Assembly: GCF_022414575.1 (NCBI RefSeq)
Contig: NZ_JADWYQ010000024.1
Location: forward strand, 1 to 64,000
Reading direction: 5' to 3'
DNA length: 64,000 bases
DNA from: Streptomyces sp. MUM 178J
GTDB taxonomy: Bacteria; Actinomycetota; Actinomycetes; Streptomycetales; Streptomycetaceae
Shown: positions 33,292 to 41,872 of the stretch, piece after piece
Numbering within the stretch: position 1 is the stretch's first letter
How the letters are laid out: every line of letters begins with the position of its first letter
Made by a program: the position numbers and the translations under genes
Notes under the pieces: generated by a model
The model's input: only the letters and a program-made list of their open reading frames with translations
Database searches by the model: none
What the model was told of the DNA's origin: nothing

Positions 33292-33501
33292 ACGTGCCCC
33301 TCGATGGAATCGTGCTGGCGGCCCTGAAACCAATTCTGACGTATCCCACTGACAACCGTCCCGCGCCGGTGCAAGCCCGCCGCCGATCGTTCATGTCGAT
33401 GTGGGGGAACGGCCGCGTTGACGGCCGTATTGACAGGGCAATGGTCCAGACCGCAACGTGATCGGCGGCATGAACATTCCACCCGTGCGAGAGGGCTGCG
33501 C

Positions 33502-34257
33502 ATGAGCGAGAGCAAGCTGGCCGGTCAGTTCTTCGACGCCGCGATCGGTCTGCTGCAGCGCGTACGGGCCGAGGAGTCCGCGAGCATCGCGGCCGCCGGG
33601 GCCGCGATCGCCGACGCCGTCGCCGCGGACGGCCGCCTCTTCGCCTTCGGCGCCGGGCACTCCTCCCTCCCCGCACAGGACGTCGTCTACCGTGCCGGCG
33701 GCCTCGCCCTGATGAATCTGCTGGCCGTCCCCGGCGCCGTCGGCGTCGACGTCATGCCCGCGACGCTCGGCTCGGCCCTGGAGCGCGTCGACGGGCTGGC
33801 GGGCGCGGTGCTCGACTCCAGTCCCGCCCGCGCCGGCGACGTACTGGTGATCATCTCCCTGTCGGGTCGCAACGCCCTGCCGGTGGAGATGGCGATGAAC
33901 GCGCGCGCCCTCGGACTGACGGTGATCGGCGTGACCTCGGTGGCGTACGCACATGAGACCAGGTCCCGCCATGCGTCCGGCGCCTTTCTCAAGGACCACT
34001 GCGACATCGTCCTCGACTCCAAGATCGCGGTGGGCGACGCCGAGCTGACGCACAAGGAGATCGAGGCCCCCTTCGCGCCCGCGTCCACGGTGGTCACCTG
34101 TGCGCTGATGCAGGCGACGATGGCCGCTGCGGCGGAGCGCCTCGTCGAGCAGGGCATCGAGCCCCCGCTGCTGCGCTCCGGGAACGTGGACGGCGGCCAC
34201 GAGTGGAACGGCCGGATGATGGACCAGTACGCGGAACGGATCTTCTTCCACCGCTGA
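33502..34257 (+). CDS. SIS-domain protein (UPF0309 phosphosugar-binding family)
   Basis: 251 residues from ATG at 33502 (MSESKLAGQFFDAAIGLLQR). Sugar-isomerase (SIS) fold: FAFGAGHSSLPAQDVVYRAG and the phosphate loop VIISLSGRNALPVEM. The family binds phosphosugars in the cytosol, as isomerases or MurNAc-6P/GlcNAc-6P-related enzymes. The exact reaction is unproven; I recall the name UPF0309 for Streptomyces members. 210 bp from the divergent dmdR1 start. Confidence 0.9.
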   Translation: MSESKLAGQFFDAAIGLLQRVRAEESASIAAAGAAIADAVAADGRLFAFGAGHSSLPAQDVVYRAGGLALMNLLAVPGAVGVDVMPATLGSALERVDGLAGAVLDSSPARAGDVLVIISLSGRNALPVEMAMNARALGLTVIGVTSVAYAHETRSRHASGAFLKDHCDIVLDSKIAVGDAELTHKEIEAPFAPASTVVTCALMQATMAAAAERLVEQGIEPPLLRSGNVDGGHEWNGRMMDQYAERIFFHR

Positions 34258-34372
34258 CCGCCGCCGCGCACTGCCGACCGCCGCCCAGCACTGCCGACCG
34301 CCGCCGATCACCGCTGAGCGCCACCGAGCGCCGCTGAGTACCACTGAGCACCACCGAGCGCCGCCGAGCGGG
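34258..34372. repeat. Degenerate 10-11-bp tandem repeat between convergent genes
   Basis: Runs of CACTGCCGACCGCCGCC and then CCGAGCGCCGCTGAG-like units fill the whole space between the SIS stop and the PAS gene stop. No terminator stem stands out from it. Confidence 0.7.
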
Positions 34373-35878
34373 CTACGGCCCGCCGTCCTCCCCCGGCGCG
34401 GCCAGGCGGGCCAGATCCAGTGACGCGGCCGCGAGGGTCGCGACGCTCTCCGCATAGACCGCGTCGGGCCGTTCGAAGGGCGGGCGACTCGCGGTGCGCA
34501 GGAAGGTGAGGACCCCCAGGGTGCGGCCACGGCTGCGCAGCGGGGTGCACAGGGCGTGCGCGGTGTCGCCCGGCCACTGGCGCTCCTCGGCCCACTCGCC
34601 GGCCGCCCGGCCGCCGACGTCCACCGCGGGGCTCCCGCCGCCCCTCGCCCGCGCGCCCGCCCTGGTAACCGCCCCCGCGCCCGCGCTCGCGCGGACCGAG
34701 CCGACGCGGTCCGCCGACTGGAGGGCCGGATGACCCGCCGGATAGCGGACGGGGATGCCCGAGCCCTCCGGGCCCGCGCCCGCGACGGGCACGCACGGCC
34801 CCGGCGCGCCGGACGGCGTCGCCGCCGCGCGGACCAGCCGGTCGCCGCCCGGCTCCACCAGGTCGATCAGGGCATGGTCGGCGAAGCCCGCGAGCGCGAA
34901 GTCGACATAGGCCGTCGCCGCCTCCATCGGGTCCTCGCACTCGACGGCGGCGCGCCCCGCCCGGTGCAGCTGGCTCGCCCGGAAGCGCAGCCTGTCGGCC
35001 TCCTGCTCGGCCAGCTTCTGCTCGGTCACATCGTGGAACAGCCAGCCCACTCCCAGGGGCACCGGCTCCTCCGCGAGCGGTGAGGCGAGCCGCAGGAACC
35101 CGCTCCGCCAGCACCTCCGCCGCTCCCCCTCCCCCTCCGCGTCGTCCTGGTCTTCCGCCGCCCTCAGGGTCACCCACAGCTCGACCAGCCCCCGGGGCGC
35201 GCCCTCCGCCAGTACGTGGTGCAGCGCGCCCTCCAGTTCCTCCACGCCCCGGACGACCAGCTCCCCCAGCGGCCGGCCCAGCGGCGAGACCCGTCCCGCT
35301 CCGAGGGCCCGCGCGGCATGGGCGTTGACGACGGTCGGGCGCAGATCCACATCGACCAGGACGACGCCCCAGGAGGCGTCGTCGAACAGCGCCTCGCTCA
35401 GCGCGATCGAGCGCTCCAGGTCGATCTGCGCATGGACTTCACTGAAGGCCGTGTAGACGCCGGTGGGCTTGCCGTCCACACCCGGCACCCGCGCCGACTG
35501 CGTCCGTACGAGCACCCGGCTCCCGTCCTTGCGCAGCAGCGCGAACTCATGCACCTGCCGTCCCGGCGCGTCCATGGCCGCCAGCAGCCGCGCCTCGACC
35601 TCTCCGGCGTCCGCGCTGCGCACCGCCCATCCGGCGAACCCGCGCCGCCCGACCGCCTCCCCGGCCGACCAGCCGAGAATCCGCTCGGCCTCCCGGTTCC
35701 AGTGGGTGATCACGCCGTCCGCGTCGAAGGCGCAGAGCGCGGCGTCCATCCCGTCCAGCAGCGCTGCCAGCAGCTCCGCTCCCGGCCCCCCGCCCCGCTC
35801 CGGCCGCCTCGCTTCCCCGGGTCCGGGCTCGTCCGGCCCGAGCGCCGCCCCCGCCGTCTCACTCCTGGAAGCACTCAT
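34373..35878 (-). CDS. PAS-PAS-GAF sensor protein without an output domain
   Basis: 501 residues. PAS 1 at ~35-150 (FDADGVITHWNREAERILGW), PAS 2 at ~165-290 (VVLVDVDLRPTVVNAHAARA) with a PAC end (GWLFHDVTEQKLAEQEADRL), and a GAF domain at ~305-490 (HALCTPLRSRGRTLGVLTFL), which holds an Ala/Gly/Arg-rich insertion at ~395-420. No kinase, PP2C or GGDEF domain follows, and no membrane helix, so it is a cytosolic sensor that must act through a partner. A PP2C phosphatase is the usual output in Streptomyces relatives. The ligand cannot be told. Confidence 0.87.
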   Translation of the reverse strand: MSASRSETAGAALGPDEPGPGEARRPERGGGPGAELLAALLDGMDAALCAFDADGVITHWNREAERILGWSAGEAVGRRGFAGWAVRSADAGEVEARLLAAMDAPGRQVHEFALLRKDGSRVLVRTQSARVPGVDGKPTGVYTAFSEVHAQIDLERSIALSEALFDDASWGVVLVDVDLRPTVVNAHAARALGAGRVSPLGRPLGELVVRGVEELEGALHHVLAEGAPRGLVELWVTLRAAEDQDDAEGEGERRRCWRSGFLRLASPLAEEPVPLGVGWLFHDVTEQKLAEQEADRLRFRASQLHRAGRAAVECEDPMEAATAYVDFALAGFADHALIDLVEPGGDRLVRAAATPSGAPGPCVPVAGAGPEGSGIPVRYPAGHPALQSADRVGSVRASAGAGAVTRAGARARGGGSPAVDVGGRAAGEWAEERQWPGDTAHALCTPLRSRGRTLGVLTFLRTASRPPFERPDAVYAESVATLAAASLDLARLAAPGEDGGP

Positions 35879-36075
35879 CCTGGACCCCCTGCAGGACGCG
35901 TCCCACGCATGCTCATGCCCGTCAGCTTCAGCTCATGCACGTAGGTTCATTCAACTGGAACGTGACGCAGCACACACTCTGTTCCCGAAAATCGTTGCCG
36001 CTTGGAAATGGGGTTGTGGGCGCGCCGCCCGCTTCCTACTGTGTGCAGCACACGGGAAAGGAGGTGGTTCGGCAG
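35879..36075. promoter_or_regulatory. Divergent promoter region of the PAS gene and the small ORF
   Basis: 197 bp. TTGTGG at 36014 and TACTGT at 36037, 17 bases apart, could be the promoter of the small ORF at 36076. A GTGTG-CAG-CACAC dyad (36041..36053) sits at the expected transcript start. Confidence 0.4.
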
Positions 36076-36114
36076 ATGTATGACAACCGGACGCGTGAGG
36101 TGGCTGCGGGCTAG
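36076..36114 (+). CDS. 12-residue small ORF with perfect Shine-Dalgarno (MYDNRTREVAAG)
   Basis: ATG at 36076, TAG ending at 36114. AAAGGAGGTGG at 36057..36067 is the full anti-Shine-Dalgarno complement, eight bases before the ATG, the strongest ribosome site in the window. No larger plus-strand gene follows for 1.4 kb; instead structured RNA and a 12-bp terminator stem come next. It could be a leader peptide, a secreted-signal-like micropeptide or the translated part of a small regulatory RNA. I know no named family with this sequence. Confidence 0.55.
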   Translation: MYDNRTREVAAG

Positions 36115-36177
36115 CGGCCCGTCGTCGCACTACGTGCACCTCGGCCGACCGCCGGCCGAAATCCCAAGCAGTCACCG

Positions 36178-36246
36178 ACCCGCGGGCTCGCCGGTACGTC
36201 CGGCCGGCTTCCTCCTCGGAGGAGACCAGAGCCCGCGGGTTTCTGC
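36178..36246 (+). terminator. Terminator-like hairpin after the small ORF
   Basis: ACCCGCGGGCTC at 36178..36189 pairs with GAGCCCGCGGGT at 36229..36240 (12 bp perfect), followed by TTCTGC. The loop contains a small CCTCC-TC-GGAGG stem. A second hairpin, TCGGCC/GGCCGA, lies upstream at 36141..36159. Confidence 0.7.
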
Positions 36247-36498
36247 ATGCCGGGCCCACCGAGGCCGGCAGCCGGAATCCGCCGGCCGGCAGCCGGGCCC
36301 GTCGCCGCAGCCAGCACCCCGAGCCCGCCCAGGTCCGTCGCCGGAGCCAGTACCCGGAGCCCGCCGGGGCACGCCCGGCACCGAGCGGAGCCGGGCGGAG
36401 CCGGGCGGAGCCGGGCCGGAGTGCTCCGGCTTGCCACCGGCGTTGTGCCGGAGCCCGTCGGCACCGTGCCGGAACCCCTTGGGCGGGCCGGGCGCCGG
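36247..36498. repeat. GC-rich degenerate repeat before pdxH end
   Basis: 252 bp made of CCGGCAGCCGG-like and CGGAGCCGGG units, including four successive 10-bp GGAGCCGGGC copies near 36386..36417. No gene visible; probably the 3' region of pdxH. Confidence 0.6.
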
Positions 36499-37212
36499 TC
36501 AGGGCGACAGGCGCTCCAGCCGCCAGCCCCCGGCCGCCGTCTCGTCGCGCGCGTACCGCAGCCGGTCGTGCATCCGGTTCTCGCTGCCCTGCCAGAACTC
36601 GACCATGTCCGGGGCGACGCGGAAGCCGCCCCAGTGCGGGGGCACCGGGACCTGTTCGCCCTCGGGGTAGCGGGCGGCGAGCTCCTCGTAGCGGCCGGTC
36701 AGCTCCTCGCGGGAAGCGATGACCGCGGACTGCTCGCTGGCCCAGGCCCCGAGCTGGGAACCGTGGGGGCGGGTGCGGAAGTACGCGGCGGTCTCGGCGC
36801 GGCCGACGCGCGACGCCTCGCCCGTGACGATCACCTGGCGGGCCAGCGGATGCCAGGGGAAGAGCAGGCAGACGGAGGCGTTGGCGTCGATCTCGCGGCC
36901 CTTGCGGGAGTCGTAGTTGGTGAAGAAGACGAAGCCCTGGTCGTCGAAGTGTTTGAGCAGCACGATGCGCGAGGAGGGCCGGCCGTCGGCGGAGACGCTG
37001 GAGACGACCATGGCGTTCGGCTCGTGCAGCGCGGCGGCCGCGGCCTCCGCGAACCAGTGCGCGAACTGCTCCATGGGCGTGGCGGCGAGGTCGCTCTCGT
37101 GCAGCGGTGTGGAGCGGTACTGCTCCCGCATGACGGACGGGTCGGGGACGACGGCCCCGGCGACGACGGGCGGCACGGCGCGCCGGGCAGGTGCGGGCTG
37201 GTGATCGGTCAC
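36499..37212 (-). CDS. pdxH: Pyridoxamine 5'-phosphate oxidase
   Basis: 237 residues from GTG at 37212, with AGGATGAG upstream. N-terminal [23 protein letters not shown]-binding [20 protein letters not shown], then [12 protein letters not shown] and the C-terminal PdxH motif [16 protein letters not shown]...RMHDRLRY: complete and of normal length. It oxidises PNP/PMP to pyridoxal 5'-phosphate with O2 in the cytosol. Divergent from citrate synthase. The longer open frame upstream has no conservation. Confidence 0.95.
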   Translation of the reverse strand: MTDHQPAPARRAVPPVVAGAVVPDPSVMREQYRSTPLHESDLAATPMEQFAHWFAEAAAAALHEPNAMVVSSVSADGRPSSRIVLLKHFDDQGFVFFTNYDSRKGREIDANASVCLLFPWHPLARQVIVTGEASRVGRAETAAYFRTRPHGSQLGAWASEQSAVIASREELTGRYEELAARYPEGEQVPVPPHWGGFRVAPDMVEFWQGSENRMHDRLRYARDETAAGGWRLERLSP

Positions 37213-37586
37213 GGGCTCATCCTGCCGCAGCGCCCGAGCGGGCACCCCACACGGCTCCCGAGCGGGCGTCCCGGCAGCGACGAGGAGGGGTACGCAGTGC
37301 CACCGGGGGGTGGTGACAGGGCCATCCGCCGGCGACGACAGCAGAATGGGCCGGTAATGACGGGGGAGTCTGCCCGGCACGGAGTGCCACTAATCCTCTC
37401 TCGCCGAAATGGGGCAGTGTGCCGGATGTCACGCTTCCCCGCATCAGCCGGACCAGCCAAAATCTTGCGTCGGGTCACTGTGGCCCCCTCACAGCTTCCG
37501 GACGGCCCGCCGACGGCCCGCCGTACCGGGCACCGCCGGGGCGTAGCAACCCGCCTGAAGTCGCAGCCACCTTGAGGAGCCGCCTG
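37213..37586. promoter_or_regulatory. Divergent pdxH/citrate synthase control region
   Basis: 374 bp without a gene. A GGCAC-GGA-GTGCC dyad lies at 37376..37388. The last 180 bp before citrate synthase are an unusually long leader for Streptomyces, with no riboswitch family that I can recognise. Confidence 0.4.
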
Positions 37587-38693
37587 ATGTCCGACTTCGT
37601 ACCTGGACTCGAGGGAGTCGTCGCGTTCGAGACGGAGATCGCAGAACCCGACAAGGAGGGCGGCGCGCTCCGCTACCGGGGCGTCGACATCGAGGACCTG
37701 GTCGGCCAGGTGTCCTTCGGCAACGTCTGGGGTCTGCTGGTCGACGGCGCGTTCAACCCCGGTCTGCCGCCCGCCGAGCCCTTCCCCATCCCCGTGCACT
37801 CCGGCGACATCCGCGTCGACGTGCAGTCCGCGCTGGCCATGCTCGCCCCGGTGTGGGGGCTGAAGCCGCTTCTCGACATCGACGAGGCGCAGGCCCGCGA
37901 GGACCTGGCGCGCGCCGCCGTGATGGCGCTGTCGTACGTCGCCCAGTCCGCACGCGGCCAGGGCCTGCCGATGGTCCCGCAGCGGGAGATCGACAAGGCG
38001 CAGTCGGTCGTCGAGCGCTTTATGATCCGCTGGCGCGGCGAGCCGGACCCCAAGCACGTCAAGGCCGTGGACGCCTACTGGACCTCGGCGGCCGAGCACG
38101 GCATGAACGCCTCCACCTTCACCGCCCGCGTCATCGCCTCCACCGGCGCCGATGTGGCGGCCGCGCTCTCCGGCGCCGTCGGCGCGATGTCCGGGCCGCT
38201 GCACGGCGGCGCGCCCTCCCGCGTCCTCGGCATGATCGAGGAGATCGAGCGCACGGGCGACGCCGTCGCCTACGTCAAGCAGGCCCTGGACAAGGGCGAG
38301 CGGCTGATGGGCTTCGGGCACCGCGTGTACCGCGCCGAGGACCCGCGCGCCCGGGTGCTGCGCCGCACCGCCAAGGAGCTGGGCGCACCGCGCTACGAGG
38401 TCGCCGAGGCGCTGGAGAAGGCCGCGCTGGAGGAGCTGCACAGCCGCCGCCCGGACCGGGTCCTGGCGACGAACGTGGAGTTCTGGGCGGCTATCACGCT
38501 GGACTTCGCCGAGGTTCCTGCGCACATGTTCACGTCGATGTTCACCTGTGCCCGCACGGCGGGCTGGTCGGCGCACATCCTGGAGCAGAAGCGCACGGGC
38601 CGGCTGGTGCGTCCTTCGGCGCGGTATGTGGGGCCGGGCTCGCGCAGCCCGCGTGAGATCGCCGGCTACGACGACATCGTCGGCATCGGCTGA
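37587..38693 (+). CDS. Citrate synthase-family enzyme (citrate synthase 2 type)
   Basis: 368 residues from ATG at 37587, with GAGGAG nine bases upstream. Motifs: ALRYRGVDIEDLVGQVSFGN at the N-terminus, substrate His in SGPLHGGAPSRVL, the second catalytic His in MGFGHRVYR, and the C-terminal Asp/Arg region SARYVGPGSRSPREI. It condenses an acyl-CoA (acetyl- or propionyl-CoA) with oxaloacetate. It is shorter than the main TCA enzyme (about 430), as in second citrate/methylcitrate synthases of Streptomyces. Likely cytosolic and monocistronic. Confidence 0.92.
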   Translation: MSDFVPGLEGVVAFETEIAEPDKEGGALRYRGVDIEDLVGQVSFGNVWGLLVDGAFNPGLPPAEPFPIPVHSGDIRVDVQSALAMLAPVWGLKPLLDIDEAQAREDLARAAVMALSYVAQSARGQGLPMVPQREIDKAQSVVERFMIRWRGEPDPKHVKAVDAYWTSAAEHGMNASTFTARVIASTGADVAAALSGAVGAMSGPLHGGAPSRVLGMIEEIERTGDAVAYVKQALDKGERLMGFGHRVYRAEDPRARVLRRTAKELGAPRYEVAEALEKAALEELHSRRPDRVLATNVEFWAAITLDFAEVPAHMFTSMFTCARTAGWSAHILEQKRTGRLVRPSARYVGPGSRSPREIAGYDDIVGIG

Positions 38694-38774
38694 ATCGGCC
38701 AAATCTACCGAACCGGCTGAATCCCCCGAACCGGCTGAATCGCCTTGGCCGGCGGAATCACCTGACCGGCTCGA
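38694..38774. repeat. 15-bp degenerate tandem repeat between convergent genes
   Basis: Units like ACCGGCTGAATC recur five times from just after the citrate synthase stop to the TetR stop. No convincing terminator. Confidence 0.65.
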
Positions 38775-39494
38775 TCAGGGGCCCAGTTGGGCGTCGACCA
38801 GCGACGCCCACTGGGCCACCACCCTGCTGCGGCGCGCGCTGTCGTCGGTGAGGAGAGTGGCGAGGCCCAGCCCCCGCGCCATGTCCAGCAGCCCCTGCAC
38901 GGTCTCGCGCACACCCGGCCGGGACTCGTCCGCGCCCAGCAGCTCGACGGCGATGCGGTGCGTCTCGCGGCCGACCTTCGCCTCCAGCTCCGTGACGCGC
39001 GGGCGGAGCTGTTCCTCGTTCGTGGCGGCTGTCCACAGGTGCAGCGCGGCCCGGAACAGCGGTCCGGTGTAGAGGTCGACGATTGCGGCGGCGATCTCCC
39101 TGCGGTCCCCGCCCGCGAGGGAGGCGAGAGCGCTGGAGCGCTGCTCGGCGACATATTCGACGGCTGCCGTGAACAGGTCCTCGCGGGTGGGGAAGTGGTG
39201 CTGCGCCGCACCGCGGGAGACCCCGGCGCGTTCGGCGACGACGAGGACCGTGGAGCCCGCCCAGCCGTGTTCGGCGAGGCAGGCCACGGCGGCTTCCAGC
39301 AGCCGCTGCCGGGTGGCCCGGCTGCGGTCCTGCTTCGGGGCGCTCGCGGCGCCGGGCGCGGTGTTCTGCGCCGTGTGCGCGGTGTTCTGCGCACCCGGCG
39401 CGGAGTTCTGCCCGGTGTGCGCGGTGTTCTGCGCGGTGTTCTGCGCACCGGGCACGGAGTTCTGCCCGGTGTGCGTGGTCGCTACAACACCCAT
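38775..39494 (-). CDS. TetR-family regulator, last gene of the AtuA/carboxylase operon
   Basis: 239 residues. After a ~53-residue repetitive N-terminus (TGQNS, PGAQNTA, HTAQNTA) the HTH starts at RATRQRLLEAAVACLAEHGW and ends RGAAQHHFPTREDLF. The C-terminal ligand domain is normal. ATG at 39494 lies 13 bases inside the hydratase gene. No better start is visible, although a GTG at 39455 inside the repeat is possible. It probably represses its own operon, binding the palindrome at 49717..49734, with an acyl-CoA intermediate as inducer (inference from the family's habit). Confidence 0.88.
   Translation of the reverse strand: MGVVATTHTGQNSVPGAQNTAQNTAHTGQNSAPGAQNTAHTAQNTAPGAASAPKQDRSRATRQRLLEAAVACLAEHGWAGSTVLVVAERAGVSRGAAQHHFPTREDLFTAAVEYVAEQRSSALASLAGGDRREIAAAIVDLYTGPLFRAALHLWTAATNEEQLRPRVTELEAKVGRETHRIAVELLGADESRPGVRETVQGLLDMARGLGLATLLTDDSARRSRVVAQWASLVDAQLGP
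39354..39478. repeat. In-frame minisatellite encoding the TetR N-terminus
   Basis: GTGTTCTGCGC/GGAGTTCTGCCCGGTGTGCG units alternate about eight times. In the minus frame they give (T/H)GQNSxPGAQNTA and HTAQNTA. Period is a multiple of three, so copy number can change without frameshift. Confidence 0.8.
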
Positions 39495-40222
39495 GCGGGG
39501 TCCCGTCGTTCCAGCAAGGCCGTCATGCCCTCGCGCGCCTCGGGTGAGGCGAACAGCGAGGCCGAGCGCTGTACGAGGTCCTCCGCGTCGCGCTCGAAGG
39601 TCTCCAGCACCCTAGCCGCGAGCAGCTGCTTCGCCGCTGCCAGGCCCTGCGGGGACGCCCTGCGCAGCCCGTCGAGGAGCGGGGCGAGCACGCGGTCGAC
39701 GTCGCCGTCCTCGGCCGCGACGGTGAGCAGCCCGGCACGGACCGCCTCCGCCGCTGTGAACCGCTCCCCGGTCAGGCAGTAGCGTTCGGCGGCCCGCGGG
39801 TCCATGCGCGGCAGCAGGGGCAGGGAGATCACCGCGGGCGCCACCCCGAGCCGCACCTCTGTGAACGCGAAGTCGGAGCCCGCGCTCGCCGCCGCCATGT
39901 CGCAGGCCCCGACCAGTCCGATGCCCCCGGCCCGCACATGTCCGTCGACGCGCGCCACCACCGGCTTGGGCAGGGTGACGAGCTGCCGCAGCAGCGCGAC
40001 GAACGTGTACGGGTTGGGCGGGGCCTTCAGGTCCGCGCCCGCGCTGAAGGCGGTCCCGGTGTGGGTGAGGACCACGGCCCGCACGGCCTCGTCCCGGGCG
40101 CAGTCGGCGAGGGCCTGCGCCAGTTCGTCGACGAGCCGCGCCGACAGGGCGTTGCGGTTGGCGGGCGAGTCGAGCGTCAGGGTGGCGATGCCGCGTTCAC
40201 GGCCGCTGAGCACCAGCGTCAT
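39482..40222 (-). CDS. Enoyl-CoA hydratase/isomerase family protein
   Basis: 246 residues, start ATG at 40222 overlapping the CoA ligase stop. Crotonase fold: GIATLTLDSPANRNALSARL, oxyanion-hole block AFSAGADLKAPP and VDGHVRAGGIGLVGACDMAA, then DFAFTEVRLGVAPA. The second catalytic Glu (in FTEVRLG) is present, but the first (usually GGGxE) is Gly in GGIGLVG. Hydration with one Glu or another crotonase reaction (isomerase, hydrolase) is therefore possible. In the operon it should act on the carboxylated enoyl-CoA. Confidence 0.9.
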   Translation of the reverse strand: MTLVLSGRERGIATLTLDSPANRNALSARLVDELAQALADCARDEAVRAVVLTHTGTAFSAGADLKAPPNPYTFVALLRQLVTLPKPVVARVDGHVRAGGIGLVGACDMAAASAGSDFAFTEVRLGVAPAVISLPLLPRMDPRAAERYCLTGERFTAAEAVRAGLLTVAAEDGDVDRVLAPLLDGLRRASPQGLAAAKQLLAARVLETFERDAEDLVQRSASLFASPEAREGMTALLERRDPAWVL

Positions 40223-41805
40223 TCGGTTTTCCTCTCGCGATCGCTCTCGCGCAGTTCTCGTCGCAGGATCTTTCCCGAGGCGGCGCGCGGCACACCGTCG
40301 ACGAACGCGACCCGGCGGATCTTCTTGTACGGGGAGACCCGTTCGGCGACGAACGCCGTCACCTCGTCGGCGGTGAGGTCTGCGGCGGACCGCTGCCGTA
40401 CGACGTAGGCCTTGGGGATCTCGTTCCCGTCGTCGTCCGGCACGCCGACCACGGCGGCGTCCGCGATGCCCTCATGGGTGAGCAGCAGGGCCTCCAGCTC
40501 GGCGGGGGCCACCTGGTAGCCCTTGTACTTGATGAGCTCCTTGACCCGGTCGACGACGAAGAGCCAGCCGTCGCCCTCGACTCGCCCGATGTCGCCGGTG
40601 TGCACCCATCCCTCCTCGTCGATCATCGCGGCGGTGGCGTCGGGCCGGCCGAGGTAGCCCTTCATCACCTGCGGCCCGCGGATCGCTATCTCGCCCTCCT
40701 GTCCGGCGTCGGCGTCCTTTCCGGAGCCGTCGAGGGCGAGGAGCCGCATCTCGGTGCCGGGGAGCAGCCGCCCCACGGCGCCGGGAGGCGGGTTCTGCGC
40801 GGCGAGCGGCACCGCATGGGTGCCGGGGGACAGTTCCGTCATGCCGTACGCCTGCAGGACCGGCGGCAGTCCGAGTCGCTTGGAGCAGGCCTGCGCCAGG
40901 TGCGCGTCGAGCGGGGCGGCGGCGCTGACGATGTACTCCAGACAGGACAGGTCGTAGTCGGCGACGGCCGGGTGCTTGGCGAGCGCCAGCACGATGGGCG
41001 GGGCGACGTACAGGCCGTTGATGCGGTGTTTCTCGATCGCGGCGAGGAAGGTCCCCAGCTCGAAGCGCGGCAGCACGACGACGGTCGCGCCATGGCGCAG
41101 GGGGGCGTTCATCAGGGCGGTCAGACCGTAGATGTGGAAGAAGGGGAGCACGGCGAGGATGCGGTCGCCCGGTCCCATCGGGATGGCCGGGGCGAGCTGG
41201 GCGAGGTTGGTGGCGATGGAGCGGTGGGTGAGCATCACCCCCTTGGGGACCCCGGTGGTGCCGGAGGAGTACGGGAGGGCCGCCACGTCCTCGGCGGGGT
41301 CGATGGCGACCTCCGGCTCGGGAGCGGTCGAGCCGAGCATGTCGAGCACGCTGACATGTCCGTCCGCGGTGTCGCAGACGTAGATCTCGGCGATGCCGCC
41401 GGCGAGTTCCGCGGCGCGGCGGGCGTTGTCGAGCAGCGGGGACACGGTGACGATCCAGCGGGCGGAGGAGTCGCTCAGCTGCTTGGCGAACTCCTCCGGC
41501 GTGGCGAGCGGATGGACAGTGGTGACGGACGCCCCGGCGCGGGCCGCGCCGTAGAAGACGGCCGGGTAGGCGATCGTGTTGGGGCTGTGCAGCGCCAGCA
41601 CATCGCCCTTGCGCAGTCCGGCGTCGGCGAGTGCTGCCGCGATGCGACGGTGGAAGCGGTCGAGCTGGGCGTAGGTCACGGTCCGGCCGTTCACGCCGTC
41701 GACGAGGGCGACGGTGTCGCCGAACTCCGCGGCGCGGCCGAGAACGGCCTGGTGGATGGGCTCGTTGACGGCCGGGACTGCTGCGTACGGACTGCGGAAC
41801 ACCAT
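40219..41805 (-). CDS. 4-coumarate/cinnamate:CoA ligase family protein
   Basis: 528 residues. AMP-binding motif YSSGTTGVPKGVMLTH (A3), QAYGMTELSPGTH (A5), HTGDIGRVEGDGWLFVVDRV (A7/A8), IKYKGYQVAPAELEALL and catalytic Lys in PRAASGKILRRELR. The whole sequence is very close to the S. coelicolor cinnamate:CoA ligase (SCO4383, remembered), so it should activate cinnamate-type or related acids in the cytosol. Its genomic setting (AtuA-like, carboxylase, dehydrogenase) suggests a branched or terpenoid acid may be the physiological substrate. It lies 67 bp after the dehydrogenase stop and overlaps the hydratase gene by 4 bp. Confidence 0.93.
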   Translation of the reverse strand: MVFRSPYAAVPAVNEPIHQAVLGRAAEFGDTVALVDGVNGRTVTYAQLDRFHRRIAAALADAGLRKGDVLALHSPNTIAYPAVFYGAARAGASVTTVHPLATPEEFAKQLSDSSARWIVTVSPLLDNARRAAELAGGIAEIYVCDTADGHVSVLDMLGSTAPEPEVAIDPAEDVAALPYSSGTTGVPKGVMLTHRSIATNLAQLAPAIPMGPGDRILAVLPFFHIYGLTALMNAPLRHGATVVVLPRFELGTFLAAIEKHRINGLYVAPPIVLALAKHPAVADYDLSCLEYIVSAAAPLDAHLAQACSKRLGLPPVLQAYGMTELSPGTHAVPLAAQNPPPGAVGRLLPGTEMRLLALDGSGKDADAGQEGEIAIRGPQVMKGYLGRPDATAAMIDEEGWVHTGDIGRVEGDGWLFVVDRVKELIKYKGYQVAPAELEALLLTHEGIADAAVVGVPDDDGNEIPKAYVVRQRSAADLTADEVTAFVAERVSPYKKIRRVAFVDGVPRAASGKILRRELRESDRERKTE

Positions 41806-41872
41806 GGCGACGACCCCTTGTCGGTGACGGCGGTGCTGGCGATGACAGCGCGGACGGCCAGCATGGCGTGCG

